A stretch of DNA of 64,000 nucleotides from positions 1,369,564 through 1,433,563 of the forward strand of contig NZ_CP085324.1 in assembly GCF_020614395.1 (NCBI RefSeq), given 5' to 3'. This document shows positions 8,277 to 17,261 of the stretch, piece after piece (within the stretch, counting starts at the first letter, position 1; each line of letters starts with the position of its first letter). The position numbers and the translations under genes are program-made. A model generated the notes under the pieces. It saw nothing but the letters and a program-made list of their open reading frames with translations, did not search any database and was not told the DNA's origin. The DNA comes from Salarchaeum japonicum. GTDB taxonomy: Archaea > Halobacteriota > Halobacteria > Halobacteriales > Halobacteriaceae.

Positions 8277-9407
8277 ATGTCATCAGTAACAGACCGTGTG
8301 GCGGCCGTCTCGGCGGCGGCGTCCCGCGCGCTCCGGCGGAGCCGGGAGTTCGTCGCGGACACCGACCCCGTCGCGCTGGCCGTCGTCGGTATCATGACCG
8401 TTTCGTTGCTCGGCGCGCTCGTCGGGTTCCTCGCCGTCTCCGCGCTGACGGCGGTGCCGTTCGTCGTGTTCCTCGCGAGCGCGGCGTACGGCTGGGTGTT
8501 CCACCAGGAGCTCACGGCGCGCGCGCTGACGTTCGCGATGACCGCATCGACGATACTGATACTCCTGCTCATCATCGTCTTCATCTTCGCCGAGTCGATT
8601 CCGGTGATTCGGTACGAGAGCGCCACCGTGTTCGGCGTGAGCGTCCCCGGCCTCCGGCTGTTCGTCCAGCCGAACTGGGACGCGGTGTCGCCGCCGATTC
8701 GGTACTCGATGGTGCCGATGATTCACGGCACCGTGATGGTCACGGTGATAGCGACGCTGGTCGCGGCCCCGCTCGGGGTCGCGGCGGCGCTCTTCCTCTC
8801 CGAAATCGCGCCGCCGGCCGTCCGCGAGACCGTGAAGCCCGGCGTGGAAATCCTCGCCGGCATCCCCTCCATCGTGTACGGCTTCATCGGGTTCACGCTC
8901 CTCGGGCCGTGGGCGTCCGATAAGTTCGACATCCTCGGCCAGGGCACCTACCTGTTCGTCGGTATCGTCGTCGGCCTGATGGCGCTCCCGACCGTGGTGT
9001 CCGTCGCGGAGGACGCGCTCGCGGCCGTGCCGGAGTCGATGAAGTCCGGGTCGCTCGCCATCGGCACGACCGACTGGCAGACCATGACGAGCATCACGCT
9101 GCCCGCCGCGATTTCGGGCGTGTCCGCCGCCGTTCTGCTCGGCGTCGGGCGCGCAATCGGGGAGACGATGGCGGCGACCGTGATGCTCCGCGGCGTCCCC
9201 CGGCTCACCGACCCCATCTACAACGTCTTCTACGGCCAGGAGACGCTCACGTCCCTCATCGCGCGGAACTACGGGGAGGCCGACGGCCTCCAGATGGACG
9301 CGCTGTTCGTCGCGGGCGTCATCCTCTTCGTGACCGTGCTCGCCATCTCCATCGTCTCCCAGTACATCGAGGCGCGGATGCGGCACAAGCTCGGGGGTGA
9401 CGCCTGA
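8277..9407 (+). CDS. pstC: Phosphate ABC transporter permease PstC
   Basis: 376 residues, with about eight hydrophobic segments. The core six-helix MetI-like permease domain starts near residue 145 (STGTV-like SMVPMIHGTVMVTV). The EAA loop, which contacts the ATPase, reads PESMKSGSLAIGTTDWQTM near residue 255. The N-terminal ~95 residues add two further helices. In-frame TTG at 8274 precedes ATG 8277; ATG is preferred. The 33 bases after pstS carry no evident terminator, so it is cotranscribed. It pairs with PstA to form the inner-membrane phosphate channel. Confidence 0.93.
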   Translation: MSSVTDRVAAVSAAASRALRRSREFVADTDPVALAVVGIMTVSLLGALVGFLAVSALTAVPFVVFLASAAYGWVFHQELTARALTFAMTASTILILLLIIVFIFAESIPVIRYESATVFGVSVPGLRLFVQPNWDAVSPPIRYSMVPMIHGTVMVTVIATLVAAPLGVAAALFLSEIAPPAVRETVKPGVEILAGIPSIVYGFIGFTLLGPWASDKFDILGQGTYLFVGIVVGLMALPTVVSVAEDALAAVPESMKSGSLAIGTTDWQTMTSITLPAAISGVSAAVLLGVGRAIGETMAATVMLRGVPRLTDPIYNVFYGQETLTSLIARNYGEADGLQMDALFVAGVILFVTVLAISIVSQYIEARMRHKLGGDA

Positions 9408-11068
9408 TGGCGACCGAATCCCGCACGCCGCTCGTCGCGGGCGACACGTCCGGGACTGACGCCGTCGCCGCCGTCGCGGTCGGGGTCGCCGCCGCCGTGT
9501 TCGCGACCGCGGCCGCCGCGCTGTTCGGTCTCGTCAGCCTCACCGACACCGTGTTCGGTATCGACGTGCTCGCCGCGCTCGGCGGCCTGCTCGTCGCGCT
9601 CGGCCTCGCGGTTATCGCGTTCGGCGTCGGCTCCCGGCTCGGCTACGTCGAGACCCAGCCGCGGCCGAGCGCGGGCATCGTCGCCGGCGTCGCGTTCACC
9701 GCCGTCTGGTTCGTCGCGGGCGGCCTCGTCGCGTCCCAGACGCTCGGTTTCGGCACCGTCGGCTGGCTCGCCGTCGCGTTCGCGGTCGGCGCGGTCGCGT
9801 TCGCCGTCACCACGTTCACTCGGGAAGACATCGGCTCGACGCTCCCCGCGGGCGCGATAACCGTCTTCGCGGGCGTCGTCTTCCTCCTCGGCGTCATCGA
9901 CGCGTCGTGGGCGTGGAACCTCGGCTGGGAGCAGAAAGCGTCGTTCACGGCGGCGGTCGTGATTCCGTCCCTGGCGTTGTTCTGCGCGCTCGTCTCCGGA
10001 TGGGCGTCCGCGAAAGCATACGGCGGGTTCGGCGCGCGCGGCCGGCACGCCGGCGCGTACCTCCTCATCTACCTGAACGCGCTCGCCATCATCACCGTCC
10101 TGTTCGGCCTCGTCGCGTTCACCGCGTTCAAGGGCTTCCCCGGGCTCACGCGCGGGTTCGAGGTCGGACTCGGCGTCGGCCCGACGACCACCATCGCGTT
10201 CTTCCTCCACCTCCCCTTCCTCGACGTCGCGCCCGGCTTCGTCTTCAGCTTCGACTGGCCGGTCTCTCTGCCGTTCGTGATGAACGGCGTCGGCCTGCTC
10301 AACGACTTCAACGGCGTGCTCCCCGCCATCGTCGGCACCGTCTGGCTCGTCGTCGGCGCGTCGGTGTTCGCCATCCCGCTCGGCGTCGGCGCGGCCGTCT
10401 TCCTCACCGAGTACGCCGAACGCGGCCGGTTCACCCAGGTGGTGGAGATAGCGACGAACGGCCTCTGGAGCACGCCCAGCATCGTGTTCGGTCTGTTCGG
10501 GTTCGCGTTCCTCGTCCCGCGGTTCGGCGGGAACAAGAGCCTGCTCGCCGGGATGCTCACGCTCGGGTTCATGCTCCTCCCCCTGGTGCTCATCACGAGC
10601 CGGGAAGCGATGCTCGCCGTGCCGGACGAGTACCGTGACGCGAGCGCCGCGCTCGGCGTCTCCCGGTGGCAGACCATCAAGAGCGTCGTCATCCCGGCGT
10701 CGATACCCGGCATCGTCACCGGCGTCATCCTCGGCGTCGGCCGCATCGCCGGCGAAACCGCACCCCTGCTGTTGACGATGGCTGGCGGGACGTTCGTCCC
10801 GGGCGGCCAGACCGTCGACGTCATCGGCGGGTTCGCGTTCCAGGCGACGCCGCCGTTCGTCACGAACCCCGAGCTCCTGCAGGCGACCAGCGCGCTCCCC
10901 TACCAGCTCTGGGCGCTCATCGCCGCGGGCGTCGGCGTCTCCAGCAACGTCGGGGACGGCGAGGCGTTCAAGTGGGCGACCGCGCTCGTCCTGCTCGTCG
11001 TCGTCCTCGGCTTCTACGCCATCGGCATCGCGATGCGACAGTACTTCCGGCGGAAGATTCAGTCATGA
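9407..11068 (+). CDS. pstA: Phosphate ABC transporter permease PstA, long form
   Basis: 553 residues, nearly twice the ~290 of bacterial PstA. The last ~260 residues form the MetI-like permease, with EAA loop [19 protein letters not shown] near residue 405 and the typical [16 protein letters not shown] helix. The first ~250 residues hold about six additional membrane helices with short loops. This N-terminal block is usual for haloarchaeal PstA and is not a frameshift product, because the frame and composition are continuous. ATG 9407 overlaps the pstC TGA by one base and the stop overlaps pstB, so coupling is tight. Confidence 0.92.
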   Translation: MATESRTPLVAGDTSGTDAVAAVAVGVAAAVFATAAAALFGLVSLTDTVFGIDVLAALGGLLVALGLAVIAFGVGSRLGYVETQPRPSAGIVAGVAFTAVWFVAGGLVASQTLGFGTVGWLAVAFAVGAVAFAVTTFTREDIGSTLPAGAITVFAGVVFLLGVIDASWAWNLGWEQKASFTAAVVIPSLALFCALVSGWASAKAYGGFGARGRHAGAYLLIYLNALAIITVLFGLVAFTAFKGFPGLTRGFEVGLGVGPTTTIAFFLHLPFLDVAPGFVFSFDWPVSLPFVMNGVGLLNDFNGVLPAIVGTVWLVVGASVFAIPLGVGAAVFLTEYAERGRFTQVVEIATNGLWSTPSIVFGLFGFAFLVPRFGGNKSLLAGMLTLGFMLLPLVLITSREAMLAVPDEYRDASAALGVSRWQTIKSVVIPASIPGIVTGVILGVGRIAGETAPLLLTMAGGTFVPGGQTVDVIGGFAFQATPPFVTNPELLQATSALPYQLWALIAAGVGVSSNVGDGEAFKWATALVLLVVVLGFYAIGIAMRQYFRRKIQS

Positions 11069-11961
11069 GCGAAACAACACAGCCCACGACCGACCAGCCC
11101 CTCGAAACGACGAGCGGCGAAACCACCGAAGCAGTACAGGACGAGTGGCGCAACCACAGTTTCGACGGCGCGACCAAGCTCGCCGTCGAAGACCTCGACG
11201 TCCACTACGGCGAGGAGCACGCGCTCAAGAACATCTCCATCGACATCCCCGAGCAGTCCGTCACCGCCCTCATCGGGCCGTCGGGCTGCGGGAAATCGAC
11301 GTTCCTCCGGTGTCTCAACCGCATGAACGACCGCATCAAGGCCGCCAAAATCGACGGGTCGGTGGAACTCGACGGCGAGGAACTCTACCAGGACGGCGTG
11401 AACCTCGTCGAGCTCCGCAAACGCGTGGGGATGGTGTTCCAGCAACCGAACCCGTTCCCGAAGTCGATTCGGGACAACGTCAGTTACGGCCCCCGCAAGC
11501 ACGGCGACCTGGACACGAGCCTGTTCTCGCGGTTGCTCGGGCGGAGCGACGAGGCGGCGGAAAACGAGCTCGTGGAGCGGGCGCTCCGGCAGGCGGCGCT
11601 CTGGGAGGAGGTCTCGGGCAGACTGGACGACAACGCGCTCGGGCTCTCGGGCGGCCAACAACAGCGCCTCTGCATCGCGCGGACGCTGGCAACGGATCCG
11701 GAAGTGATTCTGATGGACGAACCGGCGTCGGCGCTCGACCCCATCGCCACCGCCAAAATCGAAGACCTCATCGACGAGCTCTCCGAGCAGTACACGGTCG
11801 TCATCGTCACCCACAACATGCAGCAGGCCGCCCGGATTTCCGACCAGACGGCGGTCTTCCTCACGGGCGGCGAACTCGTCGAGTACGGCGACACCGACCA
11901 GATCTTCGAGAACCCCGAGAGCCAGCGCGTCGAAGACTACATCAGCGGGAAATTCGGATGA
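11065..11961 (+). CDS. pstB: Phosphate ABC transporter ATP-binding protein PstB
   Basis: 298 residues. A ~40-residue acidic N-terminal extension precedes the ATPase. Motifs in order: Walker [10 protein letters not shown] near residue 73, Q-loop [13 protein letters not shown], signature [10 protein letters not shown] near 193, Walker [14 protein letters not shown], switch [21 protein letters not shown] after Walker A is diagnostic for PstB within the ABC importers. Start ATG overlaps the pstA stop (ATGA), and its own stop overlaps phoU the same way. Confidence 0.96.
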   Translation: MSETTQPTTDQPLETTSGETTEAVQDEWRNHSFDGATKLAVEDLDVHYGEEHALKNISIDIPEQSVTALIGPSGCGKSTFLRCLNRMNDRIKAAKIDGSVELDGEELYQDGVNLVELRKRVGMVFQQPNPFPKSIRDNVSYGPRKHGDLDTSLFSRLLGRSDEAAENELVERALRQAALWEEVSGRLDDNALGLSGGQQQRLCIARTLATDPEVILMDEPASALDPIATAKIEDLIDELSEQYTVVIVTHNMQQAARISDQTAVFLTGGELVEYGDTDQIFENPESQRVEDYISGKFG

Positions 11962-12635
11962 CTCGGGAGAGCTACCAGGAGGAACTCGACGACCTCCGGC
12001 GGGACGTGCGGGAGATGGGCGACCTCGTCCTCGGGCGGCTGGACGACGCGCTGGCGTGCCTCGCGGGCGACGCGGGCGACGACCTGGCGCGCGAGGTCGT
12101 CCGGGGCGACGACGAGGTGAACGAGCGCTACCTCGCGCTCGAAGACGCCTGCATCGACCTCATCGCGCTCCAACAGCCGGTCGCGGGCGACCTCCGGTTC
12201 GTCGTCGCGTCCTTCAAGATACTCACCGACCTCGAACGCGTCGCCGACCTCGCCGTGAACCTCGCGGAGTACTCGCTCGCCGCGTCGGACATCGCGGTGC
12301 CGACCGACGACCTCTCGACCATCGGCGAGCGAGCGCGCGACCTCGTGGAACGCGCGCTCGACGCGTACATCGACACCGACCCCGTCGAGTGTCGCGCCAT
12401 CGCGGACGCGGACGACGAAATCGACGCGCTGTGCGCGCGGGCGAACGAGACCGTGGTTCGCGACCTCATCGAACGCGAGGCGGACGCGGACGCGTGGACG
12501 GTCGAGACCCTCATGGACGACGTGTCCCGCGTCCTGCTGACGGTTCGCGACCTCGAACGCATCGGCGACCACGCCGTGAACGTCGCGGCGCGAACGCTCT
12601 ACATGACCGAGAACGACCCCGAACTCATCTACTGA
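11958..12635 (+). CDS. phoU: Phosphate signalling protein PhoU
   Basis: 225 residues, all helical: two PhoU three-helix repeats. The conserved metal-binding signatures E/DxxxD are visible in [16 protein letters not shown] near residue 93 and [19 protein letters not shown] near 195. PhoU proteins in bacteria dampen Pst transport and the Pho response by contacting PstB. Archaea usually lack PhoR/PhoB, so here the partner is probably PstB itself, the following AbrB-PhoU protein, or both. Start overlaps the pstB stop; the stop overlaps the next start by one base. Confidence 0.93.
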   Translation: MTRESYQEELDDLRRDVREMGDLVLGRLDDALACLAGDAGDDLAREVVRGDDEVNERYLALEDACIDLIALQQPVAGDLRFVVASFKILTDLERVADLAVNLAEYSLAASDIAVPTDDLSTIGERARDLVERALDAYIDTDPVECRAIADADDEIDALCARANETVVRDLIEREADADAWTVETLMDDVSRVLLTVRDLERIGDHAVNVAARTLYMTENDPELIY

Positions 12636-13651
12636 TGGAGTCCCGGAAAGTCCAGTCCGTCGGCGGCGGCACGCTCACGGTCTCCCTCCCCCGCGAGTGG
12701 GCGGACGCGGCCGGCCTCGCGGCCGGGGACTCCGTGGACTTGCACGCGCACCTCGACGGCGTGCTCGTCGTCCAACCGGGCGCGAGCGAGGACGACGACA
12801 CCAGCCACGTCACCGTTCACGCGGAGGACGAAGACCGCCTCGGTACGGCCGTTCGTGCCGCGTACACCGCCGGATACAGGACGATAGCGCTCGACGCGTC
12901 CGGCGGCGTGACGACGGGCCAGCGGCGCGCGCTCGACCGCGCGGTGCGCGGCCTCCCCGGCCTGAACGTCGTGGAGGAGGGCGGCGACGAACTGCGGTTG
13001 CGGTACGTGCTCGACCCGGCGGAGGTGTCGGTGTCGCAGTCGGTGCGCCAGCTGGCGTTCGTCGCGCGGAGCGTCGGTCGGGACGCCGCGGACGCACTCG
13101 CGGACGGCCGCGATGTCTCGTTCGACGACCGGACGAGTCAGGCGAGTCGGTTGAGCGCGATGGTCGAACGGCACTTCTCGCGCGCGCTCTCCCGGCTGGA
13201 CGAGGTGGACGCGCTCGGGCTGACGCGCCCGCGGCTGGCGGAACTCCGGACGACGGCGCACGAACTCCGCGAGGTCACGGGGGACGCGGCCCGGCTCGCG
13301 TCCGTCGCCGGGGACGTGGACGCCAAGAGCGCGTCCACCCGGGAGGTCGTCGCGCTCGCGGGAACCGCCCGGGAGGCGGTGGACGGCGCGACCCGGAGCG
13401 TGCTCGGGGACGCGGACGCGACCGCCGCGCACGACGCGCTCGCGACCGTTCGCGGCCTCCGCGACGACCTCGACGCCCTCGACCGGCGGTTGTTCGAGGC
13501 GGCGGACGCGGACTACCGGCTCGTCCGCGCGGCGGACGCCGTGCGCGACATCGGCGGGCGCGCGGAGCGCATCGCGTCGGTCGGCGTTCAGCGCGGCCTC
13601 CGGGACGGCGCGTCGGTCGCGCCGACGGACGCGCCGGGGCCGCCGCAGTAG
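12635..13651 (+). CDS. phoU2: AbrB/SpoVT-domain PhoU-like regulator
   Basis: 338 residues. Residues 1-47 form an AbrB/SpoVT swapped-hairpin DNA-binding domain ([20 protein letters not shown], then GLAAGDSVDLH). The remainder is a divergent PhoU-like helical region, with FVARSVGRDAADALADGRDV and SAMVERHFSRALSRLDEVD where the helices repeat. The fusion of a DNA-binding domain and a phosphate-signalling domain, as last gene of the pst operon, marks it as the likely transcription factor of the local Pho response. It is probably autoregulatory at the repeat near 6951-6996. The DNA target is inferred, not shown. Confidence 0.88.
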   Translation: MESRKVQSVGGGTLTVSLPREWADAAGLAAGDSVDLHAHLDGVLVVQPGASEDDDTSHVTVHAEDEDRLGTAVRAAYTAGYRTIALDASGGVTTGQRRALDRAVRGLPGLNVVEEGGDELRLRYVLDPAEVSVSQSVRQLAFVARSVGRDAADALADGRDVSFDDRTSQASRLSAMVERHFSRALSRLDEVDALGLTRPRLAELRTTAHELREVTGDAARLASVAGDVDAKSASTREVVALAGTAREAVDGATRSVLGDADATAAHDALATVRGLRDDLDALDRRLFEAADADYRLVRAADAVRDIGGRAERIASVGVQRGLRDGASVAPTDAPGPPQ

Positions 13652-13672
13652 ATCCGTATTTTTGCCGGAACT
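13652..13672 (+). terminator. T-rich terminator after the pst operon
   Basis: GTATTTTTGCC begins about eight bases after the phoU2 stop (T run at 13658-13664). Archaeal termination commonly needs only such a T tract. It separates the pst operon from the acyl-CoA synthetase gene. Confidence 0.4.
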
Positions 13673-13712
13673 GGTGGGCTTACCTGCACGCCCCCTGTCG
13701 AATCCTTCACGA

Positions 13713-15323
13713 ATGAAGAAACAGTTACTCGTGACCGACTTCCTCGACCGCGCACGCGACTACTACGGCGACCGCGAGGGCGTCGTGGGCGCGGACGGGA
13801 GCCGGTTCACGTACGGGGAGTTCGGCGAGCGCGTGGACGCGTTCGCCGCCGCGCTCCAGGCGCGCGGTATCACGCCTGGCGACCGGGTCGCCGTCGTCGA
13901 TCCGAACACGCACTACCACCTCGAAGCCGCGTTCGGCGCGATGAGCGCGGGCGCGATTCACGTCCCGCTGAACTACCGGCTGACGCCCGACGACTACGAG
14001 TACCTCCTCACCGATTCGGGCGCAGACGTGGTGTTCGCAGACTACGAGTACGCGGAGAAGGTCGAGGCCGTGCGCGACGACGTGCCCGCGGACACCTTCG
14101 TGACGAACGACCCCGAGTCGGTGGCGGGCGACTGGCTGGACTTCGAGGCGTTCCTCGGCGACCCCGACGACTACGAGCGTCCCGAGATGCACGAGGACGA
14201 CCTCGCGACCATCAACTACACGTCGGGCACGACGGGCGACCCGAAGGGCGTCTGCCGCACGCATCGTACGGAGTCCCTGCACGCGCAGTTGGCGACGATT
14301 CACCACCACCTCGCGGACGACGACACCTACCTGTGGACGCTCCCGATGTTCCACGTCAACGGCTGGGGACACATCTACGCCGTCACGGGCCGGGGCGCGA
14401 CGCACGTCTGCACGCGCGGCGTGGACGCCGAGACGGTGTTCGACGCCATCCGGACGGAGGACGTGTCCTTCCTCTGCTGTGCGCCGACCGTGCTCACGCT
14501 CCTCCAGGAGTACGCGGAGGAGAACGACCCCGACTTCACGGGCGCGAACCCGATTCGCGTGACCGCGGCGGGGAGCGCGCCGCCGACCGCGACGATTCGC
14601 GCCGTGCAGGAGGAGTTCGGCTGGGAGTTCCTCCAGCTGTACGGCGCGACCGAGACCGGCCCGCTCATCGCCACGTCGGACGCCGAACGCCTCCTGCCCG
14701 ACTCGGGCGAGGAGCGCTACGCCACCCAGCAACGCCAGGGGGTCGCGCCGCTCGCGACCGACCTCCGCGTCGTGGACGAGGACGGCGAGCGCGTGCCGAG
14801 AGACGACAGCACCATCGGGGAGGTGGTGGTGGCCGGAAACCAGGTGATGGAGCGGTACTGGAACAAGCCCGAGCAGACGGAGGAGGCGTTCAGCGGACGG
14901 CTGGACGGGTTCTTCCACACGGGCGACCTCGCGACCGTGGACGAGAACGGCCTCATCTCCATCAAAGACCGGAAGAAGGACATCATCATCTCGGGCGGCG
15001 AGAACATCTCCTCCGTGGAACTGGAGGACACCCTGTTCGGACACGACGCGGTGGGCGAGGTGGCGGTGATTCCGTCGCCCTCCGAGAAGTGGGGGGAGAC
15101 GCCGAAGGCGTTCGTCGTGCCCGCGGACGGCACGCCCGAGAACCCGGGGGTGAGCGCGGCGGAACTCACCGCGCACACCAGAGAACGCCTCGCGGACTAC
15201 AAGACGGTGCGGGAGGTGGAGTTCGTGGAGTCGATTCCGATGACGGCGACCGGGAAGATTCAGAAGTACGAACTCAGGGAGCGCGAGTGGGACGACGAGG
15301 ACGGCATGGTCGGCGAGGGATAG
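13713..15323 (+). CDS. AMP-forming acyl-CoA synthetase
   Basis: 536 residues of the ANL adenylate-forming family. Motifs: TSGTTGDPKGVCRTHR near residue 171 (P-loop), YGATETGP near 310, FHTGDLATVDENG near 409, the hinge DRKKDIIISGGENISSVE near 424, and the catalytic Lys in TATGKIQKYELRE near 513. It activates a carboxylic acid as acyl-AMP and loads CoA. Substrate cannot be read from sequence; medium- or long-chain fatty acids are most likely. ATG 13713 (MKKQLLVTDF) is preferred to an upstream GTG that would add 17 unconserved residues. The next gene is on the opposite strand with a 4-base gap. Confidence 0.88.
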   Translation: MKKQLLVTDFLDRARDYYGDREGVVGADGSRFTYGEFGERVDAFAAALQARGITPGDRVAVVDPNTHYHLEAAFGAMSAGAIHVPLNYRLTPDDYEYLLTDSGADVVFADYEYAEKVEAVRDDVPADTFVTNDPESVAGDWLDFEAFLGDPDDYERPEMHEDDLATINYTSGTTGDPKGVCRTHRTESLHAQLATIHHHLADDDTYLWTLPMFHVNGWGHIYAVTGRGATHVCTRGVDAETVFDAIRTEDVSFLCCAPTVLTLLQEYAEENDPDFTGANPIRVTAAGSAPPTATIRAVQEEFGWEFLQLYGATETGPLIATSDAERLLPDSGEERYATQQRQGVAPLATDLRVVDEDGERVPRDDSTIGEVVVAGNQVMERYWNKPEQTEEAFSGRLDGFFHTGDLATVDENGLISIKDRKKDIIISGGENISSVELEDTLFGHDAVGEVAVIPSPSEKWGETPKAFVVPADGTPENPGVSAAELTAHTRERLADYKTVREVEFVESIPMTATGKIQKYELREREWDDEDGMVGEG

Positions 15324-15327
15324 CGGC

Positions 15328-16341
15328 TTAGAGCAGGTCGGCGAGGAGTTCGTGGGAGCGCATCCCGGTCTCGTGGTCGGGAACCGTGTGTTGAATCATG
15401 ATTTCTTCGACGCCGAGGCGCTCGGTGAGTTGGGAGAAGACGGATTCGAGGCGGTCGGGGGTGCCGGCGAGCGCGCGCGGCCACTCGTCCTCGGGGAGCG
15501 TCTCGGGCGTCGGGTCGGGGACGCCACCGAGTTCGTCGATGGCGTCGGGGACGGTCGGCGTGGCCGTGAGGTCGCCGCGGCGCAGGCGTTTGCGGGCGGC
15601 CATCGACACGGCGCGCAGGCGCGCGGCCTCCTCGTCCGTGTCGGCGGCGGCGGCGTTCACGGCGACCATCGACCGCGGGCTGTCGATACCCGCGGCGAGC
15701 GACGAGGCCTCGAAGTGCTCGCGGTAGGCGTCGAGCGCGTCGGGGGCCCACCCGGGGCGGATGAAGGACGCGAAGCAGAAGGGGAGGCCGAGTTCGCCCG
15801 CGATGGTCGCGCTCGCGGTGCTGGAGCCGAGCACCCACGGCTCCGGGGGCTGTGCGCCCGAGCGCGGCACCTGGAGGTCGGCGTACGCGTGGCCGGGCGG
15901 GTAGTCGTCGTAGAGGTGGTTCAGGACGGCCTCGATTTTCTCGCGGTGGTCGTCGTCGGGGTTCTCGACGTGGCGTTCGGTGCCGAGCGCGCGGTCGGCG
16001 GCGGGCGACCCGTTCGCGCGCCCGAGGCCGATATCGACGCGACCGGGGGCGAGGCCGTCGATGGCCCCGAACTGCTCTGCGACCTTGAACGGACTGTAGT
16101 GGTTCAAGAGCACGGCCCCCGACCCGAGGCGGATGCTGTCGGTGTGCGCGGCGAGGTGGCCGAGTAGGACTTCGGGCGTCGTGCCGGCGAGGCGGTCGGC
16201 GCGCCCGTGATGCTCGGCGACCCAGAACCGCTCGAACCCGAGGCGTTCGGCCTGCTGGGCGGCTTCGACGGTGTTCGCGTAGGCGTCGGTCGCGGTGCCG
16301 CCGCGCGGAACCGGCGAGAGGTCGACGACGGAGAGCTTCAT
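15328..16341 (-). CDS. LLM-class flavin-dependent oxidoreductase (luciferase-like)
   Basis: 337 residues. Starts MKLSVVDLSPVPRG, continues with RFWVAEHHG near residue 38, VLLGHLAAHTDSIRLGSGAVLLNHYSPFKVAEQF near 58 and PGRVDIGLGRANG near 105. These are the signatures of bacterial-luciferase-type alkanal monooxygenase-like proteins that use FMN or F420. Haloarchaea make F420, so either cofactor is possible. A TTATTCC element on the minus strand at 16364-16370 is 26 bases above the ATG. Confidence 0.85.
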   Translation of the reverse strand: MKLSVVDLSPVPRGGTATDAYANTVEAAQQAERLGFERFWVAEHHGRADRLAGTTPEVLLGHLAAHTDSIRLGSGAVLLNHYSPFKVAEQFGAIDGLAPGRVDIGLGRANGSPAADRALGTERHVENPDDDHREKIEAVLNHLYDDYPPGHAYADLQVPRSGAQPPEPWVLGSSTASATIAGELGLPFCFASFIRPGWAPDALDAYREHFEASSLAAGIDSPRSMVAVNAAAADTDEEAARLRAVSMAARKRLRRGDLTATPTVPDAIDELGGVPDPTPETLPEDEWPRALAGTPDRLESVFSQLTERLGVEEIMIQHTVPDHETGMRSHELLADLL

Positions 16342-16389
16342 GCCCGCAGTCGGGCCTTCGCGGGAATAACGGTTCGGTAAGGGGCGAGC

Positions 16390-17142
16390 CTATGTCCGAT
16401 TCATCCCGGAGTCCACGCCGGACTGCATGAACCGCGCGAGGATGCGGCCGATGCTGCTGTGCTCGGTCCACATCGCCTCCTCGCCGCTCCCGCCGTCGGT
16501 GGCGGCGGCGAGCAGGACGGTTTCGTCGTCCACCATCAGCGCGCGCCCCGCGAAGTCGGCGGGATGGTCGTCGTCCATCACGAGCACGCGAATCGGGGCG
16601 TCCGCGAACCGCTCGCGCGCGCTCGGTTCCGCGCTCAACACGGTGACGGCGAGGCCGTCGGCGGCGCGGTCGCGGAGCGCGGCCTCGATGCCGTCGGTGA
16701 CGGAGCGTTCGGCGGGCGCGACGAGGAACACGCTCTCCGTGGCGTCCTCGACGAGGTCGGCGATGCGGTCGCTGATGGGTTGGCGGCCGCGGAGGGTGGC
16801 GACCGCGCCGGTCGTCTCGCGGTTCGTGGCGGTGGCGCGGAGGTCTTCGAGGTGGTCGAAAGCCGCGTCGCGCTCGCGTTCGAGGCGCTCGGTGAGTTGG
16901 GTGCGGGCGGCGTCGAGGCTCACCGCGCGGTACTGTTTCGGCGAGGACTCCACGAGCTCCGCGAGGCCGCGTTCCACGAGGGCGTCGGCCGCGCCGTACA
17001 CCTGCGAGCGCGGCACCTCGGACGCGTCGCTCACCTCCTGGGCGGTGGCCGTGCCGAGTTCCTGGAGGGCGACGAACACGCGCGCCTGGTAGTTCGGGAG
17101 GCCGAGGCGTTTCAGCGCGGCGACTGCGTCTCGTGTGCTCAT
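16390..17142 (-). CDS. TrmB-family transcriptional regulator
   Basis: 250 residues. The N-terminal winged helix reads LKRLGLPNYQARVFVALQEL, then ASEVPRSQVYGAADALVERG for the recognition helix, the TrmB signature. A coiled-coil linker (about 80-105) leads to a C-terminal effector domain (about 110-250) of the TrmB sugar-binding or PLD-like type, with RALMVDDETVLLAAATDG near residue 205. It diverges from the RND exporter at 17262, and this pairing suggests it controls that exporter and itself. The small inverted repeat at 17214-17226 is a candidate operator. Confidence 0.87.
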   Translation of the reverse strand: MSTRDAVAALKRLGLPNYQARVFVALQELGTATAQEVSDASEVPRSQVYGAADALVERGLAELVESSPKQYRAVSLDAARTQLTERLERERDAAFDHLEDLRATATNRETTGAVATLRGRQPISDRIADLVEDATESVFLVAPAERSVTDGIEAALRDRAADGLAVTVLSAEPSARERFADAPIRVLVMDDDHPADFAGRALMVDDETVLLAAATDGGSGEEAMWTEHSSIGRILARFMQSGVDSGMNRT

Positions 17143-17208
17143 GGTGTCTCGCGGCAGATAGTGAGGGTTCGCGGGGCGGGTTCTTCAGTACCGCGCTCCC
17201 GGAGCGAT

Positions 17209-17257
17209 AGATATAGTAGAATACTACAATATTTATGTTCTCTCTGGGTGTAGGGAG
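17209..17257. promoter_or_regulatory. Operator candidate and ribosome-binding site, trmB / RND exporter gap
   Basis: TAGTA-GAA-TACTA (17214-17226) is a perfect 5-base inverted repeat inside an AT-rich stretch (17205-17235) in a GC-rich genome. GATATAG (17209-17215) may be the TATA box for the exporter. A Shine-Dalgarno-like GGGAGG at 17253-17258, five bases or so before ATG 17262, decides that start over ATG 17235. Confidence 0.5.
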
Positions 17258-17261
17258 GCGT

